Virus record (IMG/VR): IMGVR_UViG_3300032087_000093
Location: 1 to 53,956 of that record
Length of the DNA: 53,956 bases
Direction: 5' to 3' (one strand)
Source of the DNA: a virus
Part shown: positions 30,101-39,594 of the stretch, piece after piece
Numbering within the stretch: position 1 is the first letter of the stretch
Layout of the letters: every line of letters begins with the position of its first letter
Notes under the pieces: generated by a model
The model's database searches: none
Seen by the model: the letters and a program-made list of their open reading frames with translations, nothing else
Told to the model about the DNA's origin: nothing
Program-made: the position numbers and the translations under genes

Positions 30101-32164
30101 AACAAAGTCGGGGTCCATTTTTTTCATGTTTTTGCCTAAACGAATGGCGTTCATCAGGTCTTTGGGTGTTGTATACGAACTTGTACCTATTGCTCCCCGC
30201 ACCAAGTCTTTGACGAATACGGCAGCAGTTCCCGCTTTGCTTGCGCCATACATACTTATTCCCGCAAGACTACCGATTAACTCCCACAGCATCATGTCGC
30301 CACCGTAGTTTTGACCTACGATGTTTCCAGCGGCACCACCCAGTATGACCGTAGCGTCAAGCTTTGTCGATGTACGCATAAACGCAGGAACTTCAGACAT
30401 CGCCACGATGCTGCGTAGTTCGTTTTTGCTTCGATCAATCTGTCGTGTAAGTTCGTCCAGTCTTGCTTGATCGGCAAGAGATGTGGTCTTTCCACTATCT
30501 TTAATCCGCTGCCGAATTGCGGCACGTTCTTGAATCTTGCCCCTACGATAGGCTATAAACTTGCCCACCTCTTCCCGCTTGCCGACTGCCAGAGCAGCAT
30601 CTTCAAGCTGGAAGCCCGCCTTGAGGGCACTGGTGGTTCTGAATCCATTGATGAATGATATAGGTTTGGCGGCAACCCCTGCAGCAAAAGCGATAGGCTT
30701 CCCTGCTAGAGGAACATACATAAGCATATCATGTATGACATCACTCTTGACTGTGAAGGTTGTGTTTGTAAAAGGAATGTCAACTTCTTGTTTACGTTTT
30801 GCTTGGTAGCGCAGCAGGATGTCATCCGGAGTAGCGTCTGGAAACTTTTTTCGCATGTCGTTTGCAAACAGCTTGAAACGCTGCATCTCTTTTGCGCCAC
30901 GCAAAGATTGCGCAAGTCGTGTAACTCCCAGAGTAAACTTGGCCTCAACCGCAATGTTTGCCAATGCAGTCGCAGGACTAGAGTAGAAGCGAGAAAGTTG
31001 TTCAGCCTGATCGTATGTGATGTCGAGGCCCAGAGCATCGTAGTGGTCTTGAATCGTATCAGGGAGACGAGGCAACCACCTGTCATGCAGGGCTTCTCTT
31101 CCCTGCGGTGTACTCAGGTTGTAGCCGCCAATGCCCTCGAAGTTAAGCTGGGCGTTCCACAGTGTAAGTGCCTCGAATCCCTCGCCTAGCACCCACGTTC
31201 CCATGTCCACACCAAAGCGAAGGGCTTCCGTAGGAGACGCGGCAAGGATAGACTTATCGCCGTATGATATACTGGACCCCAGAAGAGTGCCTTCTAGTTG
31301 TGGTATGACTTGCTTCAAAGATAGACGATGCTTGAGGACGCCTGCAATGTTACGTTCACTCATGCCACGCTGACGGAAGTAACGAACAAACTTGTTGGCA
31401 AACAACGCATCCAGAGTCTGTTTGTCGTGTCCTGCAACAAACAAGTCAGCACTACCATCTTCCCGCTCAATGAACGGAACATTCATTTCAAGGTACTTTT
31501 CGATTTCTTCTGGCTGACGAGTCCACTGCTCTGTGATTGCTTGGTACGGAATCTCTTCTCTGTCAACTAGAGTGCGTCCATCGCTTGTCTTGAGTTCAAA
31601 CTCTAGGGTTTGAGCCTTGTTCTCCTCAAGCAGGCGGACTCGCTCTTCGAAGGATATCGGACCAAGTGCAGCTAGGGAAAACTTTTTAGTTGGGTACTTC
31701 CCGTCTGATCCTTTTTCAGCCTTTGTGTCTTTCGCTAAAAACGAAGTGGCACCCATGACCATATTCTTGTAAGCTTCTTCGTCTACACCAGCGGCAGCGA
31801 ATGCTTCCTTAGATGTGACGATGAAATCGTCGGGTTCAAACTTCGACTTGTCTAGGACGTTCTCCCGCATACTTGTAAAGCCGGTGCCCAGTATGGATGG
31901 CTCTATGGTCTTTACAGATTCACCAGTCAAGACCGGAGACACGGGAGCCTTCTTGTCTACGGACATGGGGACGTATCCCAAGCCGGACATCTGCCCCGGA
32001 AGCCTATACTCCGAAGTCTTGAGGTCAGGACGAGGTGCAGGTTCGGCGGGAGTCTCTGCCGATATAAACTCTTCTAGTGCAGCAGCTTTAGTCGCTTCAT
32101 CATCCGGCTCATCGGCGGGGGGCTGCGGTAGAAAAGTATTTGCGCCTTGTGGTTCTTCTGCCAT
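27170..32164 (-). CDS. Giant internal virion protein (probable ejection protein)
   Basis: At 1664 residues this is the largest product. Podoviruses of T7 type carry one or two such large internal core proteins that are ejected and span the cell envelope to guide DNA entry. Consistent with this, it has an acidic N-terminus, long helical regions and hydrophobic patches near residues 320-335, 480-505 and 610-660 rich in Gly and Ala. I see no transglycosylase motif here; that activity may sit in the 412-residue protein. It is tail-adjacent in the operon with other internal proteins. Assignment is from size, composition and order. Confidence 0.65.
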   Translation of the reverse strand: MAEEPQGANTFLPQPPADEPDDEATKAAALEEFISAETPAEPAPRPDLKTSEYRLPGQMSGLGYVPMSVDKKAPVSPVLTGESVKTIEPSILGTGFTSMRENVLDKSKFEPDDFIVTSKEAFAAAGVDEEAYKNMVMGATSFLAKDTKAEKGSDGKYPTKKFSLAALGPISFEERVRLLEENKAQTLEFELKTSDGRTLVDREEIPYQAITEQWTRQPEEIEKYLEMNVPFIEREDGSADLFVAGHDKQTLDALFANKFVRYFRQRGMSERNIAGVLKHRLSLKQVIPQLEGTLLGSSISYGDKSILAASPTEALRFGVDMGTWVLGEGFEALTLWNAQLNFEGIGGYNLSTPQGREALHDRWLPRLPDTIQDHYDALGLDITYDQAEQLSRFYSSPATALANIAVEAKFTLGVTRLAQSLRGAKEMQRFKLFANDMRKKFPDATPDDILLRYQAKRKQEVDIPFTNTTFTVKSDVIHDMLMYVPLAGKPIAFAAGVAAKPISFINGFRTTSALKAGFQLEDAALAVGKREEVGKFIAYRRGKIQERAAIRQRIKDSGKTTSLADQARLDELTRQIDRSKNELRSIVAMSEVPAFMRTSTKLDATVILGGAAGNIVGQNYGGDMMLWELIGSLAGISMYGASKAGTAAVFVKDLVRGAIGTSSYTTPKDLMNAIRLGKNMKKMDPDFVAGVMARVKYFDELSAELVRAGVPAELTNKSAANIFKLSILQTLEEGMRMDLDAPGTAGFDLASRELQNIRLSQGQLTAELRSLFERLGSNPQAREEGSGVKKLYDTVQAALENSENKIRQLDADMEFVKNNGVEIALATIRGDQTGLAHHMSPDSFENMPAVIARLKGDGVQFIDPAKGVEVRQQIEATSDAFSDEITSQLKTVVRRALPTGQDVKRITPDAFPDAAEDGVLPLYRKPSDLFALGMENLRSTAYQNASLPYKSLNGQIFRMPGPDGQRVMGIATSDGGKLLDDIFSVMGKDENIDLLVAMNPNSVNTGSMNKLLRTLTGAAENSLSILAAKRGVEVEDIIEATKARAGNQLATGVPESLAVVKFMRDENAARGIDVEVFPLDFLQIKEARESLGQLSFRAGKAKNNAAQADYKRLKLTADEALGNFTVTDSQGNRIDAGDLIAAVTLPDGTQVDMPVRQALRVADEGWSNLMNRWEGGNPLVSTWLGTNTFKGEPRVFKGRTVDNPGGMDYGDNPPTTWLDVATWTNKDKAVADRDFARLVKAVGTLQPDGTRRIDLRTLEGRFVKESIAATYRQWIMDSLKRDDLTFKQFEDMSSKYEQLFTGIDADGNVVALMNTNKIFRHMMEFSEDTVGEIAFANAQSMMKKAAKENAGEVSRQLRVVKSGVQTSIEFLRRYSPENLDAVKAADVLVGGGPERIALLKNHLKTVGKLNDDEISEVMRSVVSEAITNRAFKATGTFTANTGKTMVGGAERLTPDYDVDMNQLNSLLGINDPAVARAVEDAVGPEAYKTYKSVLAFMAEEQTKLDNRVRFTGIPRAFSVESYISRFYAINRGVVSFRYVGTEAVLQQMRNRNMSMLTQIIQNPKVGELFMEMVRTGKPLPFEKNKQMFQMLSIGLERYNATHQPEPLRVRTGTGYEFTMGGPTTTDDSRTIRSRADLGFAFQDLVIPRTDPAPETDAQRLFGQP

Positions 32165-32165
32165 G

Positions 32166-35100
32166 CTAGTTTCCTTGAAGTCGCTTGCGGGTAGTCTCTA
32201 GTAATTCAGGAGGGATGTCGTCGATACTTTCGTATTTATCTCCCGGTCCTCTACGCATGTTGAGACTGTCGAGAATGACTTTGTCGTCTACTTGAACACC
32301 CTCTGGTCCTGATCCACGAATTCTGGACGCAACCGTTGCCGCGTTGATCGGACGATGATATCCACGTGGATCGTTGTTGACTGCTGACATTGCCTTTACG
32401 AAGTAGTAGCCTGCAGATTCTTGCGGGTTTTGCGACATCTGGTAGTCCATGTCTGTAGCAATGTCCTGAGAAATACGTTTGATCTCTTCGAGAACTGCCA
32501 CCTGAGACTGGGGTGTGGCTGTAAATTTCTGACGCAGAGCCTTCAGAATGATGGCAACGTCTTGGTCAGAAATCGTGCGTCCACCGGTGCCGCCCTGCAT
32601 CGTAGCTGACAGTTCGTAGGCAAGAGACACAATATAAAGTTGACGGCTGGCATACAAACGCTTAACTTCGTCGTCTTTTATATCTGCAGCTTCTGCGGCA
32701 ATATCATCAATAATACGTTCGATCTCGCGTCTAGCAGCCTTTTCTTCTGGTAGATCGAAGTTGGGCGGCTTGGCTGTAGGGTCGTCTGCACGATATCTTT
32801 CGTAGATGCTATTTGCGTAATCATTCAAATTACCCTTGATTTCATTTGCAAGTGTTTCTGCATCTCCTATGTTGAGAGCGGTCTTGACCCTGCTCAATCC
32901 CTCACTGCCCAAGTAGAACAGGCCGTCCACAGTCAGTTCGATATCCCCGACAGCTACAGAGCCTCTGTATCCACCCTGTCCCCCGTTTGCATTGTAGTCA
33001 AACAGAGTGTTGATCATCATGTTGGACAAATTGATAACGCGATAGGCACTGTTCTGTTTAGTCGATAACGACTGATAGTTCTGTTCAGTGATCCTAGTAG
33101 AGAACTCGCCGATGCCGTTACGCATCGCTGCTTGCTTGAGGTCGGGCGGAATGAACGAAGTTCCGTTCATGGGATTACCTACAACGCCGCCAATCAGAGG
33201 AGTCACAGCAGTTACGAGGTCAGACAAGCTTTCTCCGGAGCCGATGAACACCCCTGCCATGTATTCAAAGTCAGCAGACTTGACGGCTGCTCCGTTTGCA
33301 GCGTCAACAAAAGTCGTGAACATAGTCTTGTTGCCAGCACCCGGAAGTTTCTCAGAACTCATCTTGATCCATGCGTCTAGGATAGGCTGTGATCTTTCGA
33401 ACGCAACTACGCCATCGACCATCACGGGCTGGCCGTTTTGGTCGTACTTCTTGCTCATCAGGTCCATGATGTCAAGCTTAGTTTTGTTTTGTACACCATC
33501 ATTTACAGCAATCAAAATCGGGTTCAATGTCTTGGTAACAAAACTTGAATACTTTGCGGGAATATTTCCACCCACCACTGTAGTGGACGATCCGGACTCC
33601 ACAGGATTTTCCCTAGCGTTGTCTTCGTCTATGGTTGTTGGATTCGTGCTGGTTACGGCAACAACGGGAACGTCACTAGCAGCCCCCAAGCTAGCTAAAC
33701 GATCACTGACAGTACTTATCGTATTTTGTATTCGTGTGGTTTCTATTTCGGTCAGGTACTTTTGCATACCCGGAACAGCGAATATCCGGGGGTACACGCT
33801 CTTTACGTGAGCAGCAAGGCTCTTGTTACGGAAAAGACTTTGTCCTGTTTGTTCCCTGCTTTGTGTGTCAAGTAAGTTTAAGTGGCTGACTACGAGAGGA
33901 CCGAATGCGTTGATGTATTCGTCGGCCTGTCCTTCGTCAACGAGTTGCTTCAAGTTGTCTGGGTTGAGATTTCTGTTCATCCGTGCCAGTTGAACGCCTT
34001 TGTCTAGGTCTGCAGGCGCACCCAGATACACGTCCGTTCCCTTGATCTTCATGGGTACGTTCATGGATGCAGCTATCTTAGCCTCACCTAGAAGTGTAGT
34101 TTCTGAACCCGTTACGTTCACTTCGCCTGTCGTGGGGGAAATGGTTCCTTTTCTACTAGATGTTGCTGACTCGATTTGCGTTTGCGTAGCATCTTCTATC
34201 GGCACATTCGTGAAGTCGGGACCGGAAATGAGTTCTACTTCGCGACTTTCAACTGCATTGTCAAGAGAAACAAAGCCACTGCTGTCTCGCTTACCCATGC
34301 CTGCAAACTCGAATCCAGACACTCGTCCAAATCTGCGTTCTAGTCCGGCCTGAGTAGGTGCAGTTATTTCCACACGACTACCATTCGCATCAGTTATGTA
34401 GCCGACTGCTACGCGGGTTTCCCCGTAGGTTACGCCCTTTACTATTGAACTTGTTATTTCACCGTTTACAGTCTTGACTTCCTTGTCCACAACTGTAATT
34501 GCAGAAGGGGAAATGCCGTTTTCTCGTGCAATCAAGGCAATGTCTGCGGGGTCTTGATCCGTTAAAACAGTGTTGTCCGGAAGTACCATATCAACAGCAC
34601 TTTCTATAACTTCTACGTCTGGAGGGGTATAGCTGTTTTTTAGTGCCCTGTCGATTACCTCGCCAGTGTATTTGTCCTTTTCAATACCGTAGGTGTAGTG
34701 TACAACATCATCCTTATTTAAACCTAGTTTGTTTAATTCAACTAGAAGTTCGTCGTCCGTAACATTTGTAACAGTCCTAGTGCCACCTGTTTTAGTGGGC
34801 AGAACCGCTGTAATTAGTTCAGATTTTATTGTATCCGAACCTGTTCGAATGCCCGTGAATTCACTTACCGTCTCTTCACCACCGGTTTTTTCTCCTGAAG
34901 CAGTTACAGTGTAAGATACTGTTTGGATTTTGTTGCCGGTTTCCCTTGCAATAGGCGCAACTTTCGTGAGCGGACCCTGCACAATTTTGTTGTTGGCATC
35001 GACGGTGCGAAACTCTTGTTTGGTCCTGTATCCACGAATAACGGAAACGTCTTCAGGGCTGTAGATGGTGGGACCATTTTTGCGGTTTGTATGGCCTATT

Positions 35101-35657
35101 GCTGGTCCCGTAATTTTTGACGAGACGCCCGGACCACTCAAGTCAAGTTGCATCAGAGGCGGCAGACTTGCATTCTCTTGTAGAAGCGTGTTTTTAATTT
35201 CTGTTGTTGTACGGGGTGTACCACGAAAATTGTACAGAGGAATGTTGGGGTCAGGTGTATATTCAGAATTCAGATTAAACTTGTTGCCGTCCTGTCCCGG
35301 ATTGTAGCCCAAAGCGGTAGCAAGCTGTGTCCATTCCGGTCCCGGAGATTTTGTCGTCTCTGGCCCGAAGGACGTAGTGTACTCAATGTTACCGCTGCCG
35401 TCGCCCCACATATATGTGCGTACACCCAGCGCACGTTGTTGATCCAGAGCCTTGCGGTCTGCCGCTGCTGCAGCTACTGCAATTTCCTTCTGACCGATAA
35501 AACTCTGCTTTGCCGCCTCTACATCTATCGTGTCCTGTTTTTCTTGTGCTTTTGCAGCAGCCTCTGCCAGAACTTTAGCAGCAGCAGCCTCGTCGTCCTG
35601 CTTCTTCCTATATCCGCTGGCAACAAACAATCCCAGTTCTAATAAAGCTTTGCTCAT
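32166..35657 (-). CDS. Large internal virion protein
   Basis: A 1163-residue protein. It opens with an Ala-rich coiled coil (residues 20-75, many AAA and KAQEK). A long strand-rich and polar middle follows with many Thr/Val repeats, and a helical last third. No enzyme motif is recognised. It sits directly upstream of the 1664-residue protein (one-base gap) and downstream of two small virion genes, the place where T7-like phages encode core proteins. It probably forms part of the ejected complex. Confidence 0.6.
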   Translation of the reverse strand: MSKALLELGLFVASGYRKKQDDEAAAAKVLAEAAAKAQEKQDTIDVEAAKQSFIGQKEIAVAAAAADRKALDQQRALGVRTYMWGDGSGNIEYTTSFGPETTKSPGPEWTQLATALGYNPGQDGNKFNLNSEYTPDPNIPLYNFRGTPRTTTEIKNTLLQENASLPPLMQLDLSGPGVSSKITGPAIGHTNRKNGPTIYSPEDVSVIRGYRTKQEFRTVDANNKIVQGPLTKVAPIARETGNKIQTVSYTVTASGEKTGGEETVSEFTGIRTGSDTIKSELITAVLPTKTGGTRTVTNVTDDELLVELNKLGLNKDDVVHYTYGIEKDKYTGEVIDRALKNSYTPPDVEVIESAVDMVLPDNTVLTDQDPADIALIARENGISPSAITVVDKEVKTVNGEITSSIVKGVTYGETRVAVGYITDANGSRVEITAPTQAGLERRFGRVSGFEFAGMGKRDSSGFVSLDNAVESREVELISGPDFTNVPIEDATQTQIESATSSRKGTISPTTGEVNVTGSETTLLGEAKIAASMNVPMKIKGTDVYLGAPADLDKGVQLARMNRNLNPDNLKQLVDEGQADEYINAFGPLVVSHLNLLDTQSREQTGQSLFRNKSLAAHVKSVYPRIFAVPGMQKYLTEIETTRIQNTISTVSDRLASLGAASDVPVVAVTSTNPTTIDEDNARENPVESGSSTTVVGGNIPAKYSSFVTKTLNPILIAVNDGVQNKTKLDIMDLMSKKYDQNGQPVMVDGVVAFERSQPILDAWIKMSSEKLPGAGNKTMFTTFVDAANGAAVKSADFEYMAGVFIGSGESLSDLVTAVTPLIGGVVGNPMNGTSFIPPDLKQAAMRNGIGEFSTRITEQNYQSLSTKQNSAYRVINLSNMMINTLFDYNANGGQGGYRGSVAVGDIELTVDGLFYLGSEGLSRVKTALNIGDAETLANEIKGNLNDYANSIYERYRADDPTAKPPNFDLPEEKAARREIERIIDDIAAEAADIKDDEVKRLYASRQLYIVSLAYELSATMQGGTGGRTISDQDVAIILKALRQKFTATPQSQVAVLEEIKRISQDIATDMDYQMSQNPQESAGYYFVKAMSAVNNDPRGYHRPINAATVASRIRGSGPEGVQVDDKVILDSLNMRRGPGDKYESIDDIPPELLETTRKRLQGN

Positions 35658-35658
35658 T

Positions 35659-36204
35659 CTACTCTACCTTATCTTTGGGCGTGTTAAGAAACGAAGCAGG
35701 GGATTCTGCTTGGGGGTATACGACTTCTACGGACGACTTCTCTTCTGCAGCCATACGTATATCCTCGTTTATCTTTTCGTTCATAGCTTTGTACAGTTCC
35801 GGATTGCGATCCTTCGCAATGTTAAAGAAGGTTGCATCCTCAACTTCACCCTCAGATACTTTCGGATCAACAAACATCTGTGGTTCGAAGCCCTCTTGAA
35901 GGGCCATGTCAACCAGAGCAATACCAAGTGCAGGCTTCATAAGTTCAGCAACGTCAGGGGTAACTGCCCCCGCCATGAACCCCTTGAAGGCAAGCTGCTC
36001 AACAATCTCCTCGACAGTGATGCCAGCCAACATCAGCTTGAGCATGTCGTCACGAGCAGGCCCATTCGATATCATCTCTAATGCGTGATCTATAGCATCA
36101 TCCGGATTCGGGAATTGTGGTGGCTGTTCCCACTTCCACTTGCCGGGTGGGTCTGTGAGAGAGTTGCCCGGAGGAACGGCTAGGGCTGTGATTTTGTCCA
36201 TCAT
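35659..36204 (-). CDS. Small virion-associated protein of unknown function
   Basis: A 181-residue soluble protein with a helical middle (VEEIVEQLAFKGFMAGAVTP) and an acidic C-terminus. No known domain. The start at 36204 overlaps the TGA of the preceding gene (ATGA). It lies among internal virion genes, so it may be an internal or assembly protein. An ATG one codon further in could equally be used. Confidence 0.55.
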   Translation of the reverse strand: MMDKITALAVPPGNSLTDPPGKWKWEQPPQFPNPDDAIDHALEMISNGPARDDMLKLMLAGITVEEIVEQLAFKGFMAGAVTPDVAELMKPALGIALVDMALQEGFEPQMFVDPKVSEGEVEDATFFNIAKDRNPELYKAMNEKINEDIRMAAEEKSSVEVVYPQAESPASFLNTPKDKVE

Positions 36205-36815
36205 GCGCTTGTCAATCCTTTATACTGCCGTCGCTTTGCACTTGTGCTTTGTGCAAGTCCCGCAGTCGATACAGATGACGCTGCAGGCAGTCGTGAAGCA
36301 GCAGGCAAGCCCATCATGCGAACCTGCTTTGCCAGATACTGTTGCATAGCTTGGCTTTGTAATGCGGACGATACTTGTGAGCCATTGCCAATGGGAATCC
36401 TGCCGATTTGTCCCGGCTGAAAATTGCTGTCCGTTCGAATTCCGCTGGCTGTTATTTTGCCGGGGCTAATCGCTCTGTCAAACCGCTGTGCTGCACTCAA
36501 ACTTTGCACTGCCCCTATAGCCGCCTCTGCATCACTAGACTGGCCTATGCCCAAGAAGCTGCCGGTTTCTGTAATCGCTTTGCCTAGTGTTGACTGTCCG
36601 AATGAGGTGCTTTGAAAGGGCGTTATGTTGAACTTATTGAACACTCTTCCAGCAAAAGTATCATCGGTGTATGATGCACCTACGTAATCTCCTGCACCGC
36701 CATAGCCGCCTAAACTTTGCTCTCCAAAAAGATACCGACTGCCAAAGTAGCCCGCACCAGCCAATGCTGCTATCTTCAGCGTCTTACCGCCTACAAGCTT
36801 AGACAACCAACTCAT
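36201..36815 (-). CDS. Small Gly/Ser-rich internal virion protein
   Basis: In this 204-residue protein, an N-terminal hydrophobic patch (LKIAALAGAGYFGSRYLFG) could contact membrane. The rest is Gly, Ser, Gln and Ala rich, with a basic C-terminus. This composition suits a small ejected core protein in the style of T7 gp14, which sits in the outer membrane after ejection. Sequence similarity to gp14 is not visible, so this is positional inference. Confidence 0.5.
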   Translation of the reverse strand: MSWLSKLVGGKTLKIAALAGAGYFGSRYLFGEQSLGGYGGAGDYVGASYTDDTFAGRVFNKFNITPFQSTSFGQSTLGKAITETGSFLGIGQSSDAEAAIGAVQSLSAAQRFDRAISPGKITASGIRTDSNFQPGQIGRIPIGNGSQVSSALQSQAMQQYLAKQVRMMGLPAASRLPAASSVSTAGLAQSTSAKRRQYKGLTSA

Positions 36816-36818
36816 TAC

Positions 36819-38177
36819 TTATCTCCAGATTTTATCAATTATTTCATGCTTTAAGAAGTCATCATACTTTGTATCGTATGCTGCTTCGTTCGCAGCAATT
36901 GCCGCAGCCTGCATAGCGGCATTGTGTGCGCGATCCTTTGCATTTTCAGAAATCTTCATAGTCCACGCAGCTTTGTCGCGGTAGCGTTGCCACAGAGAAT
37001 TGAGGGCGTTCTGTTGAATGCCCAAAAGATTCAGAGCGTTCTGCCTGTTTGCTTCGTTCTGTGCGGCAGTGTTGCGTGTGTTTACAGTGCGTCTCCACAC
37101 AGCGTTGCTCTGGTCAATTTCAAGCTGCATGTTCGCATTGAATTGATCAGAGGCAGTTTCCATCTGTGCATTGAACTGCGCGATTGCAACCTTTTGGTTT
37201 GAATTGAATTGTTTAACAGCTATGTCACGGTTGATATTCGACGCCTCAATTGACGCGCCCATCTCTGCAAAGAACGTGTTAATTTCGTTTTCGGACTTGG
37301 CGTTGAATTGTTTGGCTGCATTGTCTGCAGCCTGATCAGCCAAAAGAGCCTGCAACTTAGACTGATATGTCAGGTTGTTGGACTGCTGCTCGTTCGTCAG
37401 ATTTTGCATATCCATGCTTAGGAATGCTTTGGCGTTGTTTACAGCGGCCTGTTGACGATTGTTCAAATTCGCCATGTCCATCTGTAAGACAGCAGCAGCA
37501 TTCTGCAGAGCGGCTTGCTGTTCATTGTTTAGATTTTGCAACTGAATCGTAGCGTACTTTTGTGCATCCTGCGCGGCAATCGGAATACCTGACTCCATCA
37601 TGGCTTGCATGGTGGCAGCAGCAGCCATAGAGGACGAACCCAAGCCACGAGACTGCATCATAGCAGTGACCTTGCGAACGGCAGGAGCAGCCCATGCGGG
37701 TGGGGGACCACCCTCTTCGATGCCCTTAAACAACTCTGCAAGTTGGTAACGAGTAGTTGCGCGAGGATCGAGTTCTTGGGTGGCAGCTTCGGCAAGGGCC
37801 TCTTTGGATACGACACCCTGCGCCGCAGTCATAATTGACCCTTCTGACAGTTGCCCTTTTGCTGCTTCTGCTTTGCCTACATCGGCTGCTTTTGTGGAGG
37901 TGTAGGATGCAGGATCAAATTCTTCCGGCTTTTCTTGATCTTCAGACTTAATAGCAGCGGGAGTTTGTACCTTTGTTGGATCATCAATCAACTTGTCCGT
38001 AGTTTTAAGTAATTCGTTGTCTTGAACGTCTTGATCTTCCGGCTCTATCTTTGTGCCGGTGGGCAGAGCCGGTTCTATGGGACTGCCATCGGCGTCCTTT
38101 GCGAGGCCCGCCTGCTTCTCCATAGATTCAACAACATCTTTATCCCTTTGAGAAATGTTTTCGTCTTCTTCTGCCAT
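36819..38177 (-). CDS. Repeat-rich helical internal virion protein
   Basis: A 452-residue protein with an acidic N-terminal 110 residues, then a long helical rod. Repeats such as NLNNEQQAAL, NLNNRQQAAV and NLTNEQQSNN are spaced about 26 residues apart (200-270), and QFNA/QFNS units about 15-20 apart follow (300-365). Such Asn/Gln-rich coils occur in structural proteins of marine podoviruses. It has no membrane segment. It is probably part of the internal core or a tail-associated rod. The start overlaps the stop of the 70-residue gene by one base. Confidence 0.6.
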   Translation of the reverse strand: MAEEDENISQRDKDVVESMEKQAGLAKDADGSPIEPALPTGTKIEPEDQDVQDNELLKTTDKLIDDPTKVQTPAAIKSEDQEKPEEFDPASYTSTKAADVGKAEAAKGQLSEGSIMTAAQGVVSKEALAEAATQELDPRATTRYQLAELFKGIEEGGPPPAWAAPAVRKVTAMMQSRGLGSSSMAAAATMQAMMESGIPIAAQDAQKYATIQLQNLNNEQQAALQNAAAVLQMDMANLNNRQQAAVNNAKAFLSMDMQNLTNEQQSNNLTYQSKLQALLADQAADNAAKQFNAKSENEINTFFAEMGASIEASNINRDIAVKQFNSNQKVAIAQFNAQMETASDQFNANMQLEIDQSNAVWRRTVNTRNTAAQNEANRQNALNLLGIQQNALNSLWQRYRDKAAWTMKISENAKDRAHNAAMQAAAIAANEAAYDTKYDDFLKHEIIDKIWR

Positions 38178-38389
38178 TACCTAAGTCCCATAAATACTGA
38201 TACCACCATTGCAATCACGAGCATGGTGCTACCCATAATCATCGCTTCCAGCCGCCACATGCGCTTGTCCAACGAGTCTAGCTTGCCATGAACCAACTCA
38301 CGGAACATGGCACACTCCTTCTCGTGCGCTTCTAGCTGCAACTGTGTCTTGAGTTCCTGTTCCATGCGAGGTTCCGTGGTGAGTTTCAT
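38177..38389 (-). CDS. Small membrane protein with a coiled coil, holin/XhlA-like
   Basis: A 70-residue protein. The N-terminal 45 residues form a charged coiled coil (ELVHGKLDSLDKRMWRLEAM), then one membrane helix (IMGSTMLVIAMVVSVFMGL) ends the protein. This layout matches XhlA-type accessory holins or tail-linked membrane proteins. It lies between the fibre genes and the internal virion genes, far from the lysis cassette, so a virion or anchoring role is also possible. Confidence 0.5.
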   Translation of the reverse strand: MKLTTEPRMEQELKTQLQLEAHEKECAMFRELVHGKLDSLDKRMWRLEAMIMGSTMLVIAMVVSVFMGLR

Positions 38390-39594
38390 TATTCAGCAGC
38401 TTCCAGTGCGGTCAGTCGTGTCTCAAGGTCGGCACGTTGCGTCTCAAGTGCTGTGATTTTTGCTTGCTGTTCTTTGATTGCGGCAGTCAGCAGAGGAATG
38501 ATGTCTGTGTATTGTAACCCAAGCGTTCCAATATCGTCATCCTGTACGTTTACAGCTTCTGGCAAAACCGCTTGTACATCCTGTGCAATCAAAAACACAC
38601 GGCGGGTATTTTCTTCATCTGCTTTGTATTTACCAATAACAGACCGAAGTGATGAAATCTTTTCAACTGCATCTGTAATGGGTTCAATAATGTCTTTGAC
38701 TCGTTCGTCAGATGTTGCTGTCCAGCTTGTGGCACCGTTGACCATATACTGACCAACATTATCACTATCCCGCACAATGTAAAAAAGATTGCCGCCTGAT
38801 TGGGTTCCAACACCCCATCTCGTTGCACCAGTCAAAATCAGGTTTGAATTTGTTGAGTTTGTTGTAGAACCCACCAGCAAGTCGCCGCTGCTGTCGATGC
38901 GCATGCGTTCGGAGGCACCAAAGTGAAAACTAAACGCATTGTCTGCATCTTTAACACGCAACTCTGCATAATCAGAACCACCTTGAAGTCTAATATTGCT
39001 TTCAGATGCGTTATTAATGTGCAGTTGACGACTAGGCGAACTCGTGCCAATGCCCACATTCCCGCCGCTTGTGATGCGCATATGTTCAGTAGAGCCAGCA
39101 GCATTGCGAAATAGTTTATTTTCAGCGTTTAAAAAAATATCACCGCCTGTATCAGCGGTAATATTAAAAATTCCGCTGTTTGTACCACCCGTAGTAATTG
39201 TATGGGTTGCCCCTACTCCACGACTAGATACGAAATTTACAGTAGCATCTGTGGATGATACATCCACGCCTGTGCTGGTGGTGGCGAGTTTGGCGGAGTT
39301 ATCATGATACAAAGTGATTGCGCCATCAGTATTAAAGGTAGCAAGTGTTTCTAATCCAGACTTTTGAAACTCAATAGAAGTACCGTCTGTATCTAGTATT
39401 AACTTACCAGTTCCATTGTCTTTGATTACGGAATTTGACCCATCATGATAAATCTGCAAGTCATTACCTGCACCAAACTGGACCTTGCCATTGTCCGCAA
39501 CGGACATGTCATTTGACAACACAATGTCATCAAGTGTCAGGGTGCCGGTGATGTCCTTATCTGCACCGTCAGCTAGGTCTCTTGCTCGTGTCAT
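38389..39594 (-). CDS. Tail fibre/spike with a self-cleaving S74 chaperone tip
   Basis: This 401-residue protein has an N-terminal part with strand modules (LTLDDIVLSNDMS, then QIYHDGSNSVIKDNGTGKLI) and repeats of RMRIDSSGDLLVG. The C-terminus from about residue 290 is an intramolecular chaperone of peptidase family S74, with the TSDERVKD motif giving the Ser-Lys dyad that cuts the chaperone off after trimer folding, then a coiled coil. The mature part should be a trimeric receptor-binding fibre. Its ATG overlaps the TGA of the 644-residue fibre gene. Confidence 0.82.
   Translation of the reverse strand: MTRARDLADGADKDITGTLTLDDIVLSNDMSVADNGKVQFGAGNDLQIYHDGSNSVIKDNGTGKLILDTDGTSIEFQKSGLETLATFNTDGAITLYHDNSAKLATTSTGVDVSSTDATVNFVSSRGVGATHTITTGGTNSGIFNITADTGGDIFLNAENKLFRNAAGSTEHMRITSGGNVGIGTSSPSRQLHINNASESNIRLQGGSDYAELRVKDADNAFSFHFGASERMRIDSSGDLLVGSTTNSTNSNLILTGATRWGVGTQSGGNLFYIVRDSDNVGQYMVNGATSWTATSDERVKDIIEPITDAVEKISSLRSVIGKYKADEENTRRVFLIAQDVQAVLPEAVNVQDDDIGTLGLQYTDIIPLLTAAIKEQQAKITALETQRADLETRLTALEAAE
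38870..38910. repeat. 41-bp fibre block, copy 1
   Basis: Near-identical to 40582-40622 and 43271-43311 (one to three mismatches). It encodes RMRIDSSGDLLVG in the 401-residue fibre. Confidence 0.9.

Noticed and set aside
33088-33810. 240-codon antisense frame in the 1163-residue virion gene
   Set aside because: Antisense shadow; no ribosome site or coupling, and no recognisable motif.
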